Origin: Bacillus sp. F19
GTDB lineage: Bacteria > Bacillota > Bacilli > Bacillales > Bacillaceae
Length of the DNA stretch: 64,000 nt
Assembly (NCBI GenBank): GCA_023823795.1
Contig: CP085711.1
Location: forward strand, 434,001 to 498,000
Direction of reading: 5' to 3'
This document shows positions 45,296-54,159 of the stretch, piece after piece. The notes below the pieces were generated by a model. It ran no database searches. It was given only the letters and a program-made list of their open reading frames with translations, and had not been told where the DNA came from. Each line of letters opens with the position of its first letter. Position 1 is the stretch's first letter. A program made the position numbers and the translations under genes.

Positions 45296-45793
45296 ATGTT
45301 TTCAAAATTAATTAAGAAAAATCCAAAAACATCACAGCTTATTTTCGCACCAATAAATGGAGAAATTCTTTCCATAGAAGGAGTGCCAGATCCTGTTTTT
45401 AGTCAAAAAATGATGGGGGAAGGAATGGCTATTATTCCGATTGATGGAAATGTAGCATCTCCAGTGGATGGAAAGGTTATACAAGTAGCTCCTACAAAGC
45501 ATGCTATTGGAATATTAGCTGATGGTGGATCTGAAATATTGATTCATGTTGGTCTTGAAACAGTTGCTCTAAAAGGTGAGGGATTTGATTTAAAGGTAAA
45601 TGTTGGAGATTCTATAACTGTCGGGCAGTTATTACTGACATATAATTTACAGCATATTAAAGAACATGCAAAAAGTGATATGTCGATTATGGTTATTACA
45701 AACAGTCAAAAGAATACTCACAAATATGAAATGTCAATGAATAAAGTTGCAATAATAGGTGAAACGGTTGTTATGAAGGTGACGAAAAAGTAA
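45296..45793 (+). CDS. PTS EIIA component, glucose/GlcNAc family
   Basis: 165 residues, a free-standing EIIA-Glc domain. PINGEILSIEGVPDPVFSQKMMGEGMAI is the N-terminal hallmark; ILIHVGLETVALKGEGF holds the phospho-acceptor His; KHAIGILADGG contains the second His. It passes phosphate from HPr to EIIB. AAAAGGAG precedes the ATG. The intact EIICB at 47.3 kb has no EIIA domain of its own, so this protein may serve it. It follows a RAT/terminator leader. Confidence 0.93.
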   Translation: MFSKLIKKNPKTSQLIFAPINGEILSIEGVPDPVFSQKMMGEGMAIIPIDGNVASPVDGKVIQVAPTKHAIGILADGGSEILIHVGLETVALKGEGFDLKVNVGDSITVGQLLLTYNLQHIKEHAKSDMSIMVITNSQKNTHKYEMSMNKVAIIGETVVMKVTKK

Positions 45794-45831
45794 AACTTTC
45801 TTGTACCATGGAGATGAGGAGGGGCATTTAA

Positions 45832-46671
45832 GTGAAAATCAAAAAAATTTTGAATAATAATGCGGTAGTGGTTGAAGACGGTCAAACCGAGAAAATAGCC
45901 ATCGGCACAGGCATTGCCTTTAACAAGCGAAGAAATGATATTGTCAGAACACAAGAAGTTGAAAAGCTTTTTGTTATGGAGGAGACGGATAAGTTACAGC
46001 AGCTTATATTGAGAATTCCTGAAAAACATTTCGAAATATCAGAAGAAATCATTTCCTATGCAGAAGAAAAGTTAGGTGTGAAATTACGTGACCATATCCA
46101 TATTATTCTTACAGACCATTTGTCCTTTGCGATTGAAAGAGTACGAGAAGGAATTCATTTACAGAATAAGCTTATTCAAGAAATTAAAGTACTCTATAAA
46201 ATTGAATTTGAAATTGGTATGTGGGCAATTCAGCATATTGCAGAGAGGTTTCAAATTGAAATGCCAATAGATGAAGCTGGCTATATTGCACTTTATATCC
46301 ATACAGCTAAACCAAAAAGTGGAGATATGAAGGAAATAGTAAGACAGACAGCTATTATCAGTGATCTTATCCAAACCATTACTGAATATTTGGCTATTAA
46401 GATAGATCATGATGATATTTCTTATCAACGATTAATTACACATCTTCGTTATTCCATCTCTAGAGTAAAACATTTTGAACTCCATTCTCTGGATGAGGAA
46501 ATGCTAGAAATGATTAAAAAGAAGTTTCCAATTTCCTATCAATGCTCTAAGGAAGTAGTTCAAGTTTTAAAAAACACTTATGAAATGGAACTTCCTGAAT
46601 ATGAACTTGGATACATATCTCTCCATATAGAAAGATTAAAGCAACGATGGAGTATAGAAGAGAAGAATTAA
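45832..46671 (+). CDS. BglG-family antiterminator with two PRD domains (LicT/GlcT class)
   Basis: 279 residues with a GTG start after GAGGAGGGG. Residues 1-55 are the CAT RNA-binding domain (KIKKILNNNAVVVEDGQTEKIAIGTGIAFNKRRNDIV in pieces). Two PTS regulation domains follow, with DHIHIILTDHLSFAIER, ADEAGYIALYIHTA-type (IDEAGYIALYIHTAK), HLRYSISRVKHFE and ELGYISLHIERL; the His residues in these are targets of EIIB and HPr phosphorylation. It should bind the RAT upstream of the EIIA gene. Whether GlcT- or LicT-like specificity applies is uncertain. Confidence 0.92.
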   Translation: MKIKKILNNNAVVVEDGQTEKIAIGTGIAFNKRRNDIVRTQEVEKLFVMEETDKLQQLILRIPEKHFEISEEIISYAEEKLGVKLRDHIHIILTDHLSFAIERVREGIHLQNKLIQEIKVLYKIEFEIGMWAIQHIAERFQIEMPIDEAGYIALYIHTAKPKSGDMKEIVRQTAIISDLIQTITEYLAIKIDHDDISYQRLITHLRYSISRVKHFELHSLDEEMLEMIKKKFPISYQCSKEVVQVLKNTYEMELPEYELGYISLHIERLKQRWSIEEKN

Positions 46672-46672
46672 A

Positions 46673-46721
46673 GTTTTATATATATTGAAAAAAGCATTTG
46701 CTTTTTCAATATATATAAAAC
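46673..46721. terminator. Long hairpin after the antiterminator gene
   Basis: GTTTTATATATATTG with AAAAAAGC and its complement GCTTTTTCAATATATATAAA form a 22-bp stem with one bulge and a short loop. There is no T run on the plus strand, so it may act as an mRNA-stabilising or bidirectional element. Confidence 0.5.
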
Positions 46722-46739
46722 CATTAGGAGGGATAGAGA

Positions 46740-47165
46740 TGTTAGGATTTTTTCATAAAAATAGGTAAGGCACTTTCTTTCTATTGCTGTAATTGCCAGT
46801 AGCAGCGATCTTACTTCGAATTGGCCGGTCCAATTTATTAGACATTAAGTTTATTACTAATTCAGGGAACGCGATTTTATTTAACATAGCTATTTAATTA
46901 ATTTGCTATTAGTCTACCTGTTGGAGTTTATCAATCGGAAGTAGCGCTGCAGGTTTTTAGTATTAACAAACTGAACCGTAGCTATTATGAAGCGGTCAAT
47001 ATGAATGTTTGTAAGGAATTATATTTGGTATTATATCATCATTTTTCAGATTAAACTTCCAGACTGACTGGTTTTGGTGGAAAGAGATTGGTTCCTACTA
47101 TTAACCCTATAACGTTATTAGTAATGATTATCTAAGCAATAATATTTGTTTTTTTGTCACCAATC
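46740..47165 (+). pseudogene. Decayed PTS EIIC gene
   Basis: MLGFFHKNR is followed by a stop, then fragments LPVAAILLRIGRSNLLDIKF, ITNSGNAILFN and further stops; later pieces echo IISSFF and the GKRLVP region of EIIC. AGGAGGG still precedes the ATG. Many lesions are spread over the 420 bases. This was the original permease of the EIIA/antiterminator operon, now replaced by the intact gene downstream. Confidence 0.7.
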
Positions 47166-47272
47166 CATAGAATTTTGAATAAGTAAATGGAGATAAAACC
47201 AAGATTGTGCGGGTTAAAATAAAGTGAGAAATTCCTTACTTAAGTAAAATTTTCGACAAATGTTTAATTAAC

Positions 47273-47296
47273 AAAAAAACAGTGTACTGTTTTTTT
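47273..47296 (+). terminator. Terminator ahead of the EIICB gene
   Basis: AAAAAAACAGT and ACTGTTTTTTT are perfectly complementary across GT. It ends 49 bases before the EIICB start codon, so any upstream transcript would stop here unless antiterminated; a separate promoter for EIICB is then hard to fit, which hints at regulation by antitermination. Confidence 0.55.
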
Positions 47297-47344
47297 CTAA
47301 AAATATTGGTAATCCCATAATTTTTGATAGGAGGAATTTTAAAA

Positions 47345-48805
47345 ATGATGAAATATTTACAAAGAATTGGTCGCTCTTTGATGTTACCTGTAGCAGTATT
47401 ACCGGCTGCGGCGATTCTGATGGGAATCGGTTATTGGATCGATCCTGCAGGCTGGGGAGCAGGGAATCCGATCGCAGCATTTTTAATTAAAGCCGGATCT
47501 TCTATTATTGACAATATGGCGATTCTTTTTGCAGTTGGAGTAGCACTTGGAATGTCAAAAGAAAAAGATGGTTCTGCCGCTATGAGTGGTTTGGTGGCTT
47601 ACTTGGTTATCACAACGCTGCTTTCAACAAACTCAGTAGCGATGCTTCAAGGGGTTGACCCGGAAAATGTCAACGCGGCTTTTGCAAAAATCGGAAATCA
47701 ATTTGTTGGGATTCTTTCAGGGATCGTAGCATCCATTATGTACAATCGTTTTAGTCATGTACAATTGCCGGCTGCATTATCTTTCTTTAGTGGAAAACGT
47801 TTAGTTCCAATCATGACAGCTGTTTCTATGTTGCTGGTTTCAGTAGTATTGTTCTTCGCATGGCCTGTAATCTTTAATGGATTAGTAGATTTTGGAACAT
47901 GGATCAGTAAGTTAGGGTTTATTGGGGCAGGATTATATGGTTTCTTCAATAGAATTTTAATTCCTACCGGGTTACATCATGCTTTAAACTCAGTGTTCTG
48001 GTTTGATGTCGCTGGAATTAACGATATTGGTAATTTCTGGGCAGGAACTGGAACAAAGGGAATTACAGGAATGTATCAAGCTGGATTCTTCCCAATTATG
48101 ATGTTTGGATTACCAGCTGCAGCGTTAGCAATGTATCATACTGCAAAAACGAAAAGAAAAAAACAGGCGGCATCGCTGATGTTAGCGGCAGGTTTTGCTT
48201 CATTCTTTACTGGGGTAACAGAACCGCTTGAATTTTCATTCATGTTTTTAGCTCCGGCACTTTATGTGGTTCATGCAGCCTTAACAGGTCTTTCATTAGC
48301 TGTTGCAGCATTTTTCCATTGGACAGCAGGATTTGGTTTTAGTGCAGGATTTGTTGACTTTGTATTAAGTTCAAGATTACCGTTAGCTAATCAGCCTTAT
48401 ATGTTGCTTCTGCAAGGACTTGTGGTAGCGGTCATTTATTATGTATTATTCAGATTCTTAATTATAAAATTCAATTTGGCAACGCCTGGAAGAGAAGAAG
48501 ATACAGATGAAATGCTTGAAGAAGGTACAGCAAGCAGTGATCAATCTCCCGCAGAAGGCTCTAAATTTGCAGTAATGGCTGCCAAGATCTATGATGGCCT
48601 AGGCGGAGACGCCAATGTAACGTCTGTTGACAACTGCGTGACTCGCTTAAGAATTGAAGTGAAAGATATGGATGCGGTAGATCAGAAAAAGATTAAAAAT
48701 ACGGGTGTACCGGGAATTAATATTGTTGGAAAACATAGCATTCAAGTTATTGTCGGAACGGAAGTACAATTCATAGCAGATGAGATAGAAAAAATCCGCA
48801 AATAA
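47345..48805 (+). CDS. PTS EIICB transporter, N-acetylglucosamine type (NagE/NagP-like)
   Basis: About 486 residues from MMKYLQRIG, chosen because ATAGGAGG lies 10 bases upstream. The EIIC domain has SLMLPVAVLPAAAILMGIGYWID, GLHHALNSVFWFD and FFTGVTEPLEFSFMFLAP, the last with the conserved sugar-binding GVTEPLEF. The EIIB domain covers the last ~85 residues, with VDNCVTRLRIEVKD containing the phosphocysteine. Transport specificity is most like GlcNAc, though glucosides are possible. No EIIA domain is fused; the free EIIA upstream can supply phosphate. Confidence 0.92.
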   Translation: MMKYLQRIGRSLMLPVAVLPAAAILMGIGYWIDPAGWGAGNPIAAFLIKAGSSIIDNMAILFAVGVALGMSKEKDGSAAMSGLVAYLVITTLLSTNSVAMLQGVDPENVNAAFAKIGNQFVGILSGIVASIMYNRFSHVQLPAALSFFSGKRLVPIMTAVSMLLVSVVLFFAWPVIFNGLVDFGTWISKLGFIGAGLYGFFNRILIPTGLHHALNSVFWFDVAGINDIGNFWAGTGTKGITGMYQAGFFPIMMFGLPAAALAMYHTAKTKRKKQAASLMLAAGFASFFTGVTEPLEFSFMFLAPALYVVHAALTGLSLAVAAFFHWTAGFGFSAGFVDFVLSSRLPLANQPYMLLLQGLVVAVIYYVLFRFLIIKFNLATPGREEDTDEMLEEGTASSDQSPAEGSKFAVMAAKIYDGLGGDANVTSVDNCVTRLRIEVKDMDAVDQKKIKNTGVPGINIVGKHSIQVIVGTEVQFIADEIEKIRK

Positions 48806-49133
48806 ATAGCAATAGATCTTTAAATAGGGATGCATTATTCTACAATATTAAACAGCGCTATGTAGTAAAGAGAACATTGAGGAAATCGACAACTAAACTT
48901 ATTTCTATTACTTCAACGATATAAAAATAAACTATAAAATTATCAAATCATTGGCCTAGCGTATTCAAAATAAGTCAGTTTACATTATTTCTTTTAAAGG
49001 GGGTGTAAGATTTTTGTATAGCAAAGTGGTTGTGCATTAAATTTATTAGAAGCCACTAAATAGCGGACTTGACGGTTATTGAATGCTAACTTTAACATCA
49101 TTGAAAAACTTATGTACAAAAGGAGAGAAATTT
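48806..49133. other. Intergenic region before the secreted enzyme gene
   Basis: About 330 bases with no gene. It includes AAAGGGGGTG at 48998 without a following long frame. No clear promoter pair was identified. Confidence 0.35.
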
Positions 49134-51071
49134 ATGAAAAAGATAATGGTTTTGCTTTTAAGTACTGTTATGTTATTGCAATGTTTTTTCATTCCTTCAA
49201 AGACTCTTAATGTAAAAGCAGAAGATAAATACAATAATGACTATGTGGCAACTATTAATTTTGATAAATTTAAGAAGAAAATTCAAGAAGATGATTTGAT
49301 GTTGACAGTGAAAAAAACACTTTTAAATGCGAATAAATACGCTTTAAACGTATGGTATAAAGATAAAAAACATCTTGATACGCAAGAAGACCAGGAGTAT
49401 TACAATCTTTACAAGGCTGCTGGTTCAAACGTCAATGAATATATTTATCGTTTTCCAGCAGGTCAGGCATTTGGGCTGGCTGTTTCACTTAAAACAGGTG
49501 CTTATGATGAAAGTTATACTGGAGTAAGTGTAGAAGACGCAAAAAATTACGTAATCAAATTATCAACTTCTGTTGCGTATGCCCATAAATCCAATGGCGG
49601 TAATTATAAGGCTTGGGGAGATGATTGGCAGGCAGCTCATTGGGCATATTATGCAGGGTACGCAGCATGGCTATTTTGGGACGATTTGAATGAGGAACAA
49701 AAAAAATTGATACTAAACATGATTACTTATGAAGCAGATCGTTTCATCAATAAAAATCCTGATTATTGGAAACTTACAAACGGAAAAGAATTATACCCAG
49801 GAGATTCAAAAATTGAAGAAGATAGTTGGAACTCCGAATTATTGAATCTGGCTTCTCATATGTTACCACGGCATGAACATGCAGATGCGTGGTATTACCG
49901 CATGATCGAATATCAGTTAGCTTCCTTCTCTACTCCAGAGATGAATGAAAGTGATGAAATCATACATGGAAGAAAAGCAAAAGATTGGGTTTATGGATAT
50001 AATGTCAATAGCGATGGAACAGTTATCAATCATAATCTGATCCACCCAGTCTATAATGCAGCGGCAACCGGTGTAAACAGCTCGATTGTTAATAGCCTAG
50101 TTGGCGAAAAACTTCCACTAGCTGCAAAATACAATTTGGACAATCTTTATAGTGGATTAACTGAAACAACCTTTACATCTCCACCGTATGTTGCACCGGG
50201 TGGAACAATGTATGTAAAAGATTCTAGCGAATTATATTATCCTCAAGGTACGGACTGGGGCACGGGAATATTTGATACATTTGCCAATATTGATATTTCT
50301 GCTTACGTATATGGATACGGTAATGATGCGAAAAAATGGGCAGAATTGCATGCGAATAAAGTTTTAGGACAACAAGACCGCCATGAAGATGGTCACACAT
50401 ATGAACCGAGTGAAAATTCCTATTTAGGAAGAGAGGAAGCAATATCAACAAGAATGGGTTCTGCTTATATGACGCTTTGGTTAAATGAAAAAGTAGGTGT
50501 GAAATTTTCTAACAAGCCTGTAGAATTTCCACATAAAGATTTACCCGAAAATCAGGAATATGTTTTTGCAAGCGAAAGTACATTTGTTCGCGGCGGGAGT
50601 TACGGTAACACTTCCTATTATCCAACAGACATAATGGAAGTGAAAAATGATGGAGGAGAAACTTCCTCTTATTCCCGAGAAGGTTATCTAAAATTTGATT
50701 TATCTGAAATGAAAAGTTACCCGAAATCAGCAATGCTTTACCTTCCTGTTGTAGAAGTAGGAAGCTTAGTAGAATCTAAAAATATAACAAATTCTATTGA
50801 ATTGGTAGACGATAATTCATGGTCTCAAGAAAATCTTACATTTAATAACAAGCCCCAAAAAACTGGGGTAATAATAGAAACATGGACTCCAAATAAAAAC
50901 GGGCTGATGATTGATATAAGCGAATATGTAAAAAAAGCATATGATTCAGATGGTAAATTGAGTCTAAGAATCTTTTCTAATGTTAGTTCTTCTGGAGATA
51001 CTTTTGTAAGATATGGAACGAGTCGTCAGGCTGATCCAAATTATATACCAAGATTGACCTTGACATACTGA
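49134..51071 (+). CDS. Secreted polysaccharide-lyase-like protein with C-terminal DNRLRE/CBM96-type domain
   Basis: 645 residues from MKKIMVLLLST, a signal peptide cut near VKAED; AAAGGAGAG precedes it. Residues ~30-450 look like an alpha-toroid polysaccharide lyase, with DDWQAAHWAYYAGYAAWLFWD, EEDSWNSELLNLASHML and NHNLIHPVYNAAATG. The last ~150 residues are a beta-rich domain (STFVRGGSYGNTSYYPTDIMEV to FVRYGTSRQADPNYIPRL) like DNRLRE/CBM96 modules. It probably cuts a uronic-acid or amino-sugar polymer outside the cell, feeding the GlcNAc PTS next door. After the stop the same frame continues with a Pro/Asp/Gly linker, so the protein was once longer. Confidence 0.75.
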   Translation: MKKIMVLLLSTVMLLQCFFIPSKTLNVKAEDKYNNDYVATINFDKFKKKIQEDDLMLTVKKTLLNANKYALNVWYKDKKHLDTQEDQEYYNLYKAAGSNVNEYIYRFPAGQAFGLAVSLKTGAYDESYTGVSVEDAKNYVIKLSTSVAYAHKSNGGNYKAWGDDWQAAHWAYYAGYAAWLFWDDLNEEQKKLILNMITYEADRFINKNPDYWKLTNGKELYPGDSKIEEDSWNSELLNLASHMLPRHEHADAWYYRMIEYQLASFSTPEMNESDEIIHGRKAKDWVYGYNVNSDGTVINHNLIHPVYNAAATGVNSSIVNSLVGEKLPLAAKYNLDNLYSGLTETTFTSPPYVAPGGTMYVKDSSELYYPQGTDWGTGIFDTFANIDISAYVYGYGNDAKKWAELHANKVLGQQDRHEDGHTYEPSENSYLGREEAISTRMGSAYMTLWLNEKVGVKFSNKPVEFPHKDLPENQEYVFASESTFVRGGSYGNTSYYPTDIMEVKNDGGETSSYSREGYLKFDLSEMKSYPKSAMLYLPVVEVGSLVESKNITNSIELVDDNSWSQENLTFNNKPQKTGVIIETWTPNKNGLMIDISEYVKKAYDSDGKLSLRIFSNVSSSGDTFVRYGTSRQADPNYIPRLTLTY

Positions 51072-51166
51072 ATTGAGAATGGAAGAGGTTCCAATGGTGG
51101 GGATAACAAACCTGACGAAAAGCCCGATGGAACACCTGATGAAAAAAAGGTGACATTAAAACCTTG
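51072..51166 (+). pseudogene. Linker relic downstream of the secreted enzyme
   Basis: In frame with the upstream gene after its TGA: NGRGSNGGDNKPDEKPDGTP, then DEKKVTLKP and a stop. Such Gly/Pro/Asp-rich stretches join domains or precede a cell-wall anchor. A nonsense mutation plus a deletion of the following domain explains it. Confidence 0.55.
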
Positions 51167-51210
51167 ATCAATAGATACCCTTACCTATCTGTATGAACAA
51201 AGGACTAATA

Positions 51211-51243
51211 GGAATGCCGATAATTAAAGATTATCGGCATTCC
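51211..51243 (+). terminator. Strong hairpin terminator
   Basis: GGAATGCCGATAAT pairs perfectly with ATTATCGGCATTCC across 5 bases and is followed by TTATTTAATTT. It ends the secreted-enzyme transcript and separates it from csoR. Confidence 0.8.
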
Positions 51244-51277
51244 TTATTTAATTTCTGAATTTTTAAAATTTATTGAT

Positions 51278-51300
51278 AATATCCTCCCTAGGGGGATATT
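51278..51300 (+). promoter_or_regulatory. CsoR-type operator
   Basis: AATATCCTCCCTAGG followed by GGGATATT is a near-perfect GC-centred dyad of the CsoR/RcnR kind (run of C, then run of G, with A/T flanks). It ends 25 bases before the csoR start codon and so overlaps its own promoter. Confidence 0.6.
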
Positions 51301-51324
51301 ATATATATAAGGAGGAGAATTAAT

Positions 51325-51618
51325 ATGAGTGATCACACACACCAACACAATCATGAACATAAACATCGAAAACAAGTCATCAATCGTCTTGCAAGAATAG
51401 AAGGTCATGTACGGTCCATAAAGGAAATGGCAAAAGACGGTAGAGATTGTCCTGATATTTTGCTTCAGATCGCAGCAGTAAGGAAAGCATTGGACAATAC
51501 AGCAAAGGTTATTTTCTCTGATCATATGGAAGGGTGTCTCGTTAATGCTGTTCATAGTGGCGATGAAGAAAAAGTCCTCGAGGATTTAAAAAAAGCTCTA
51601 AACAATTTTATCCGATAG
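51325..51618 (+). CDS. CsoR-family metal-sensing repressor
   Basis: 97 residues, all-helical CsoR/RcnR (DUF156) fold. Cys42, His67 and Cys71 (in RDCPDIL and SDHMEGCL) have the spacing of the Cu(I) site of CsoR. The first 16 residues contain seven His (HTHQHNHEHKHRK), which could bind Zn, Ni or Co. AAGGAGGAG precedes the ATG, and a C/G-rich dyad lies just upstream. The MATE gene starts 12 bases after its stop, so the regulator likely controls this exporter rather than a CopA pump. Confidence 0.92.
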   Translation: MSDHTHQHNHEHKHRKQVINRLARIEGHVRSIKEMAKDGRDCPDILLQIAAVRKALDNTAKVIFSDHMEGCLVNAVHSGDEEKVLEDLKKALNNFIR

Positions 51619-51630
51619 GAAGGGATGTTC

Positions 51631-53016
51631 ATGTCCGCAGAAAGACTTTTGGAAGGTTGCACAACAAAGGAGAAGCTAACAACGATTCTTTTATTAGCTA
51701 TTCCAGCGATGATCGAGAATATCTTACAAACAGTGGTAGGCTTTGTCGATACTCTTTTTGTGGCTAGATTAGGTCTAGTGGAGGTCACGGCCGTAGGGAT
51801 TGCAAATGCCGTATTGGCAGTCTACATGGCTATCTTCATGGCCATTGGGGTTGGTGCTTCATCCCTGATTGCCCGTAACATAGGAGCTGGTAACATGAGT
51901 AAGGCAAAGACTGTAGCAAAACAATCCACTATTTTAGCTATTATCATAGGAATGATTTTTGGATTGATCACCTTACTTTTATCGGAATCATTACTTCAGC
52001 TTATGGGGGCGGAATCTCAAGTCATTGCAGAAGGCGCTGTTTATTTGCGAATTGTTGGAATCCCTTCGGTTTTCATTTCCTTGATGATTATTTTGGGAAG
52101 TATTTTACGATCGGCTGGCGATACTAGAAGACCGATGAATGTTGCTTTGTGGATGAATGCCTTACACATTGCTCTCGATTATATACTCATCTTCGGATTG
52201 GGAAGTTGGATGGGCTGGGGAGTTGCAGGTGCGGCTTGGGCTACCGTGGTTGTAAGGATACTTGGTACATTTACGCTTTATTACTACATTAAAAAATCAC
52301 CTGTATCCTTTTCACTATTTGATTCAAGCGATGCAGAGTCACAGTATTCATCCATTATTAATTTATCGACACCAGCAGCTATTGAACGTCTAATCATGAG
52401 GCTTGGTCAGGTCCTTTATTTTGGATTAATCGTTTATATCGGAACGGAGACTTTCGCTGCTCATACCATTGCAGGGAATATTGAAACGTTTTCTTATATG
52501 CCTGGTTATGGTTTGGCAATCGCAGCTACAACGCTTGTCGGCCAGCATTTTGGGGCTGGGAAACTGAAAGAAGCTTATCATTATGGCATACTTACAACGG
52601 GAATAGCAGTCATATTCATGAGTTTTATTGGGCTAATCATGTTTTTCACCGCACCTTGGATGGCAACCTGGTTTACGGCTGATGTTGAAGCGATTAGAAT
52701 GGTTACCATTGCTTTGCGAATTGATGCATTTGCCCAACCTGCCTTGGCGATTGGACTCGTTTTAGCAGGCGCCTTGCAGGGGGCTGGTGATACAAAGAGT
52801 CCGATGTACAGTACGGCTATTGGGATGTGGTTAATTAGGATTTTAGGAATCTATATTTTAGGAATCTATTTTAACATGGGGATTGCAGGGATATGGATCG
52901 CCATTGCAATAGACATACTTATACGGGCGATATTCCTAACTTGGAGATATCAAACCTTTTTTAGACGCTTGATTAAGGAAGACATTGAAGAGCAGGGTTA
53001 TATGGTATCAAAGTAA
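51631..53016 (+). CDS. MATE-family efflux transporter
   Basis: About 461 residues. ATG at 51631 has AGGAAGGG 6 bases upstream, better than the ATG at 51625. Two homologous six-helix halves are seen: AIPAMIENILQTVVGFVDTLFVARLG with AVGIANAVLAVYMAI, and LSTPAAIERLIMRLGQVLYFGLIVYIG with FAHTIAGN-type AAHTIAGNIETFSYMPGYGLAIAATTLVGQHFGAG. MATE pumps expel organic cations or metabolites using Na+ or H+. Operon with csoR suggests metal-linked export, for example of a metal chelate or metallophore. A ~150-base part of this gene is duplicated near 44.4 kb. Confidence 0.92.
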   Translation: MSAERLLEGCTTKEKLTTILLLAIPAMIENILQTVVGFVDTLFVARLGLVEVTAVGIANAVLAVYMAIFMAIGVGASSLIARNIGAGNMSKAKTVAKQSTILAIIIGMIFGLITLLLSESLLQLMGAESQVIAEGAVYLRIVGIPSVFISLMIILGSILRSAGDTRRPMNVALWMNALHIALDYILIFGLGSWMGWGVAGAAWATVVVRILGTFTLYYYIKKSPVSFSLFDSSDAESQYSSIINLSTPAAIERLIMRLGQVLYFGLIVYIGTETFAAHTIAGNIETFSYMPGYGLAIAATTLVGQHFGAGKLKEAYHYGILTTGIAVIFMSFIGLIMFFTAPWMATWFTADVEAIRMVTIALRIDAFAQPALAIGLVLAGALQGAGDTKSPMYSTAIGMWLIRILGIYILGIYFNMGIAGIWIAIAIDILIRAIFLTWRYQTFFRRLIKEDIEEQGYMVSK

Positions 53017-53395
53017 AAAATTTTGAGATGTTAAATGCAGCTCTTTTTCTCTTAACAAACCGGTAATTTTTCCAAATAATAAACAATGTAGAGCTGTTAT
53101 ACCTTGAAATTAAATCAATTCTTTTACCAACGGGTGCATTTCTTCAATAAGAGGAGATGCTTTTTTATACTGTAAACGTGACAGTTTAACACTTAATTTA
53201 TTACGTGATTTCAAATAGATTCCAAAATTAATAAAAACCTGAATCGATAACTTTAGAGTAGAATATCGGTTATATTATTTCGGTACTCCTTAATAATATA
53301 CAAAATATTTTGATTATTCTTTACATTCACCTCGAAATTAAATACAATATATTTGTATACAATTATATTTGGATGCATTTTATAGGAGGTGAAAA
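53017..53395. other. Intergenic region upstream of the GntR gene
   Basis: About 380 bases without a gene. AAATACAATATATTTGTATACAATTATATTTG at ~53339 in overlapping parts includes the dyad ATACAATATATTTGTAT, whose position just before the GntR start (half-sites TTGTAT/ATACAA) suits an FadR-type operator. Confidence 0.4.
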
Positions 53396-54088
53396 TTGTT
53401 GAGGGCCCAACGAGATATTCCATTAATGAGAGTTTCGGCTAAAGACTTCGCCTATACAGAGGTCAAGCAAAGAATTATCAATTGTAAATATAAGCCAGGG
53501 AAACAAATCGTTGAAGATGAATTATCTAATGAATTGGAGATTAGTCGAACACCTCTGAGGGAGGCTCTTCAAAGGTTAGAACTAGAGGAATTAGTCGTTC
53601 GTCAGCCGAATGGGCGTTTGAAAGTTGCACCAGTGTCTGTTGAAGAAGTAAAAGAGCTATTTTTAGTTCGTAGCATGTTAGAAGGAATTGTAGTGTCAGA
53701 AGCTGTTGATAATATATCGGATCAGGATATTAAAAATTTATCTTATTTGGTTCGGATGGTTAAAGAGACTTCAGGGGAAGGAAACCATGAGGATGTCAGT
53801 AATTTTGGAACTCAATTTCATACTTACCTTTATAATCTAAGTCAAAACAAAACGGTAGTAAAAATACTATTTCAACTTAACGATCATATCACACGATACA
53901 GACGCTTAGCGCATTTTATTGACACAAAAAAAACCTCTGATGAACATGAAGTAATTCTCGATTTCATAATTAAAAAAGATAAGAAAAATGCTGAAACAAC
54001 TATGAAAAATCATGTGTTAGATTCGATGAATCAGGCTGTCCTAGCAGTAATGCAATATGAGGAAACTTTGCAAATCGAATCCAATTAA
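53396..54088 (+). CDS. GntR-family regulator, FCD (FadR) subfamily
   Basis: 230 residues with a TTG start after AGGAGGTGAAAA. The N-terminal winged helix is AYTEVKQRIINCKYKPGKQIVEDELSNELEISRTPLREALQRLELEELV in pieces, and the helical FCD effector domain follows (FLVRSMLEGIVVSEAV, FGTQFHTYLYNLSQN, DEHEVILDFIIKKD), with His residues placed to hold a metal. Such regulators sense carboxylates. It precedes the opine dehydrogenase-ECF genes by 70 bases in the same direction and is likely their regulator. Confidence 0.92.
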   Translation: MLRAQRDIPLMRVSAKDFAYTEVKQRIINCKYKPGKQIVEDELSNELEISRTPLREALQRLELEELVVRQPNGRLKVAPVSVEEVKELFLVRSMLEGIVVSEAVDNISDQDIKNLSYLVRMVKETSGEGNHEDVSNFGTQFHTYLYNLSQNKTVVKILFQLNDHITRYRRLAHFIDTKKTSDEHEVILDFIIKKDKKNAETTMKNHVLDSMNQAVLAVMQYEETLQIESN

Positions 54089-54159
54089 TATTAAAAGCAA
54101 TTAAGCATTTATTATTCAAAGGATTCCAATATTTATTACAAGTGAATAAGGGGGATAAT

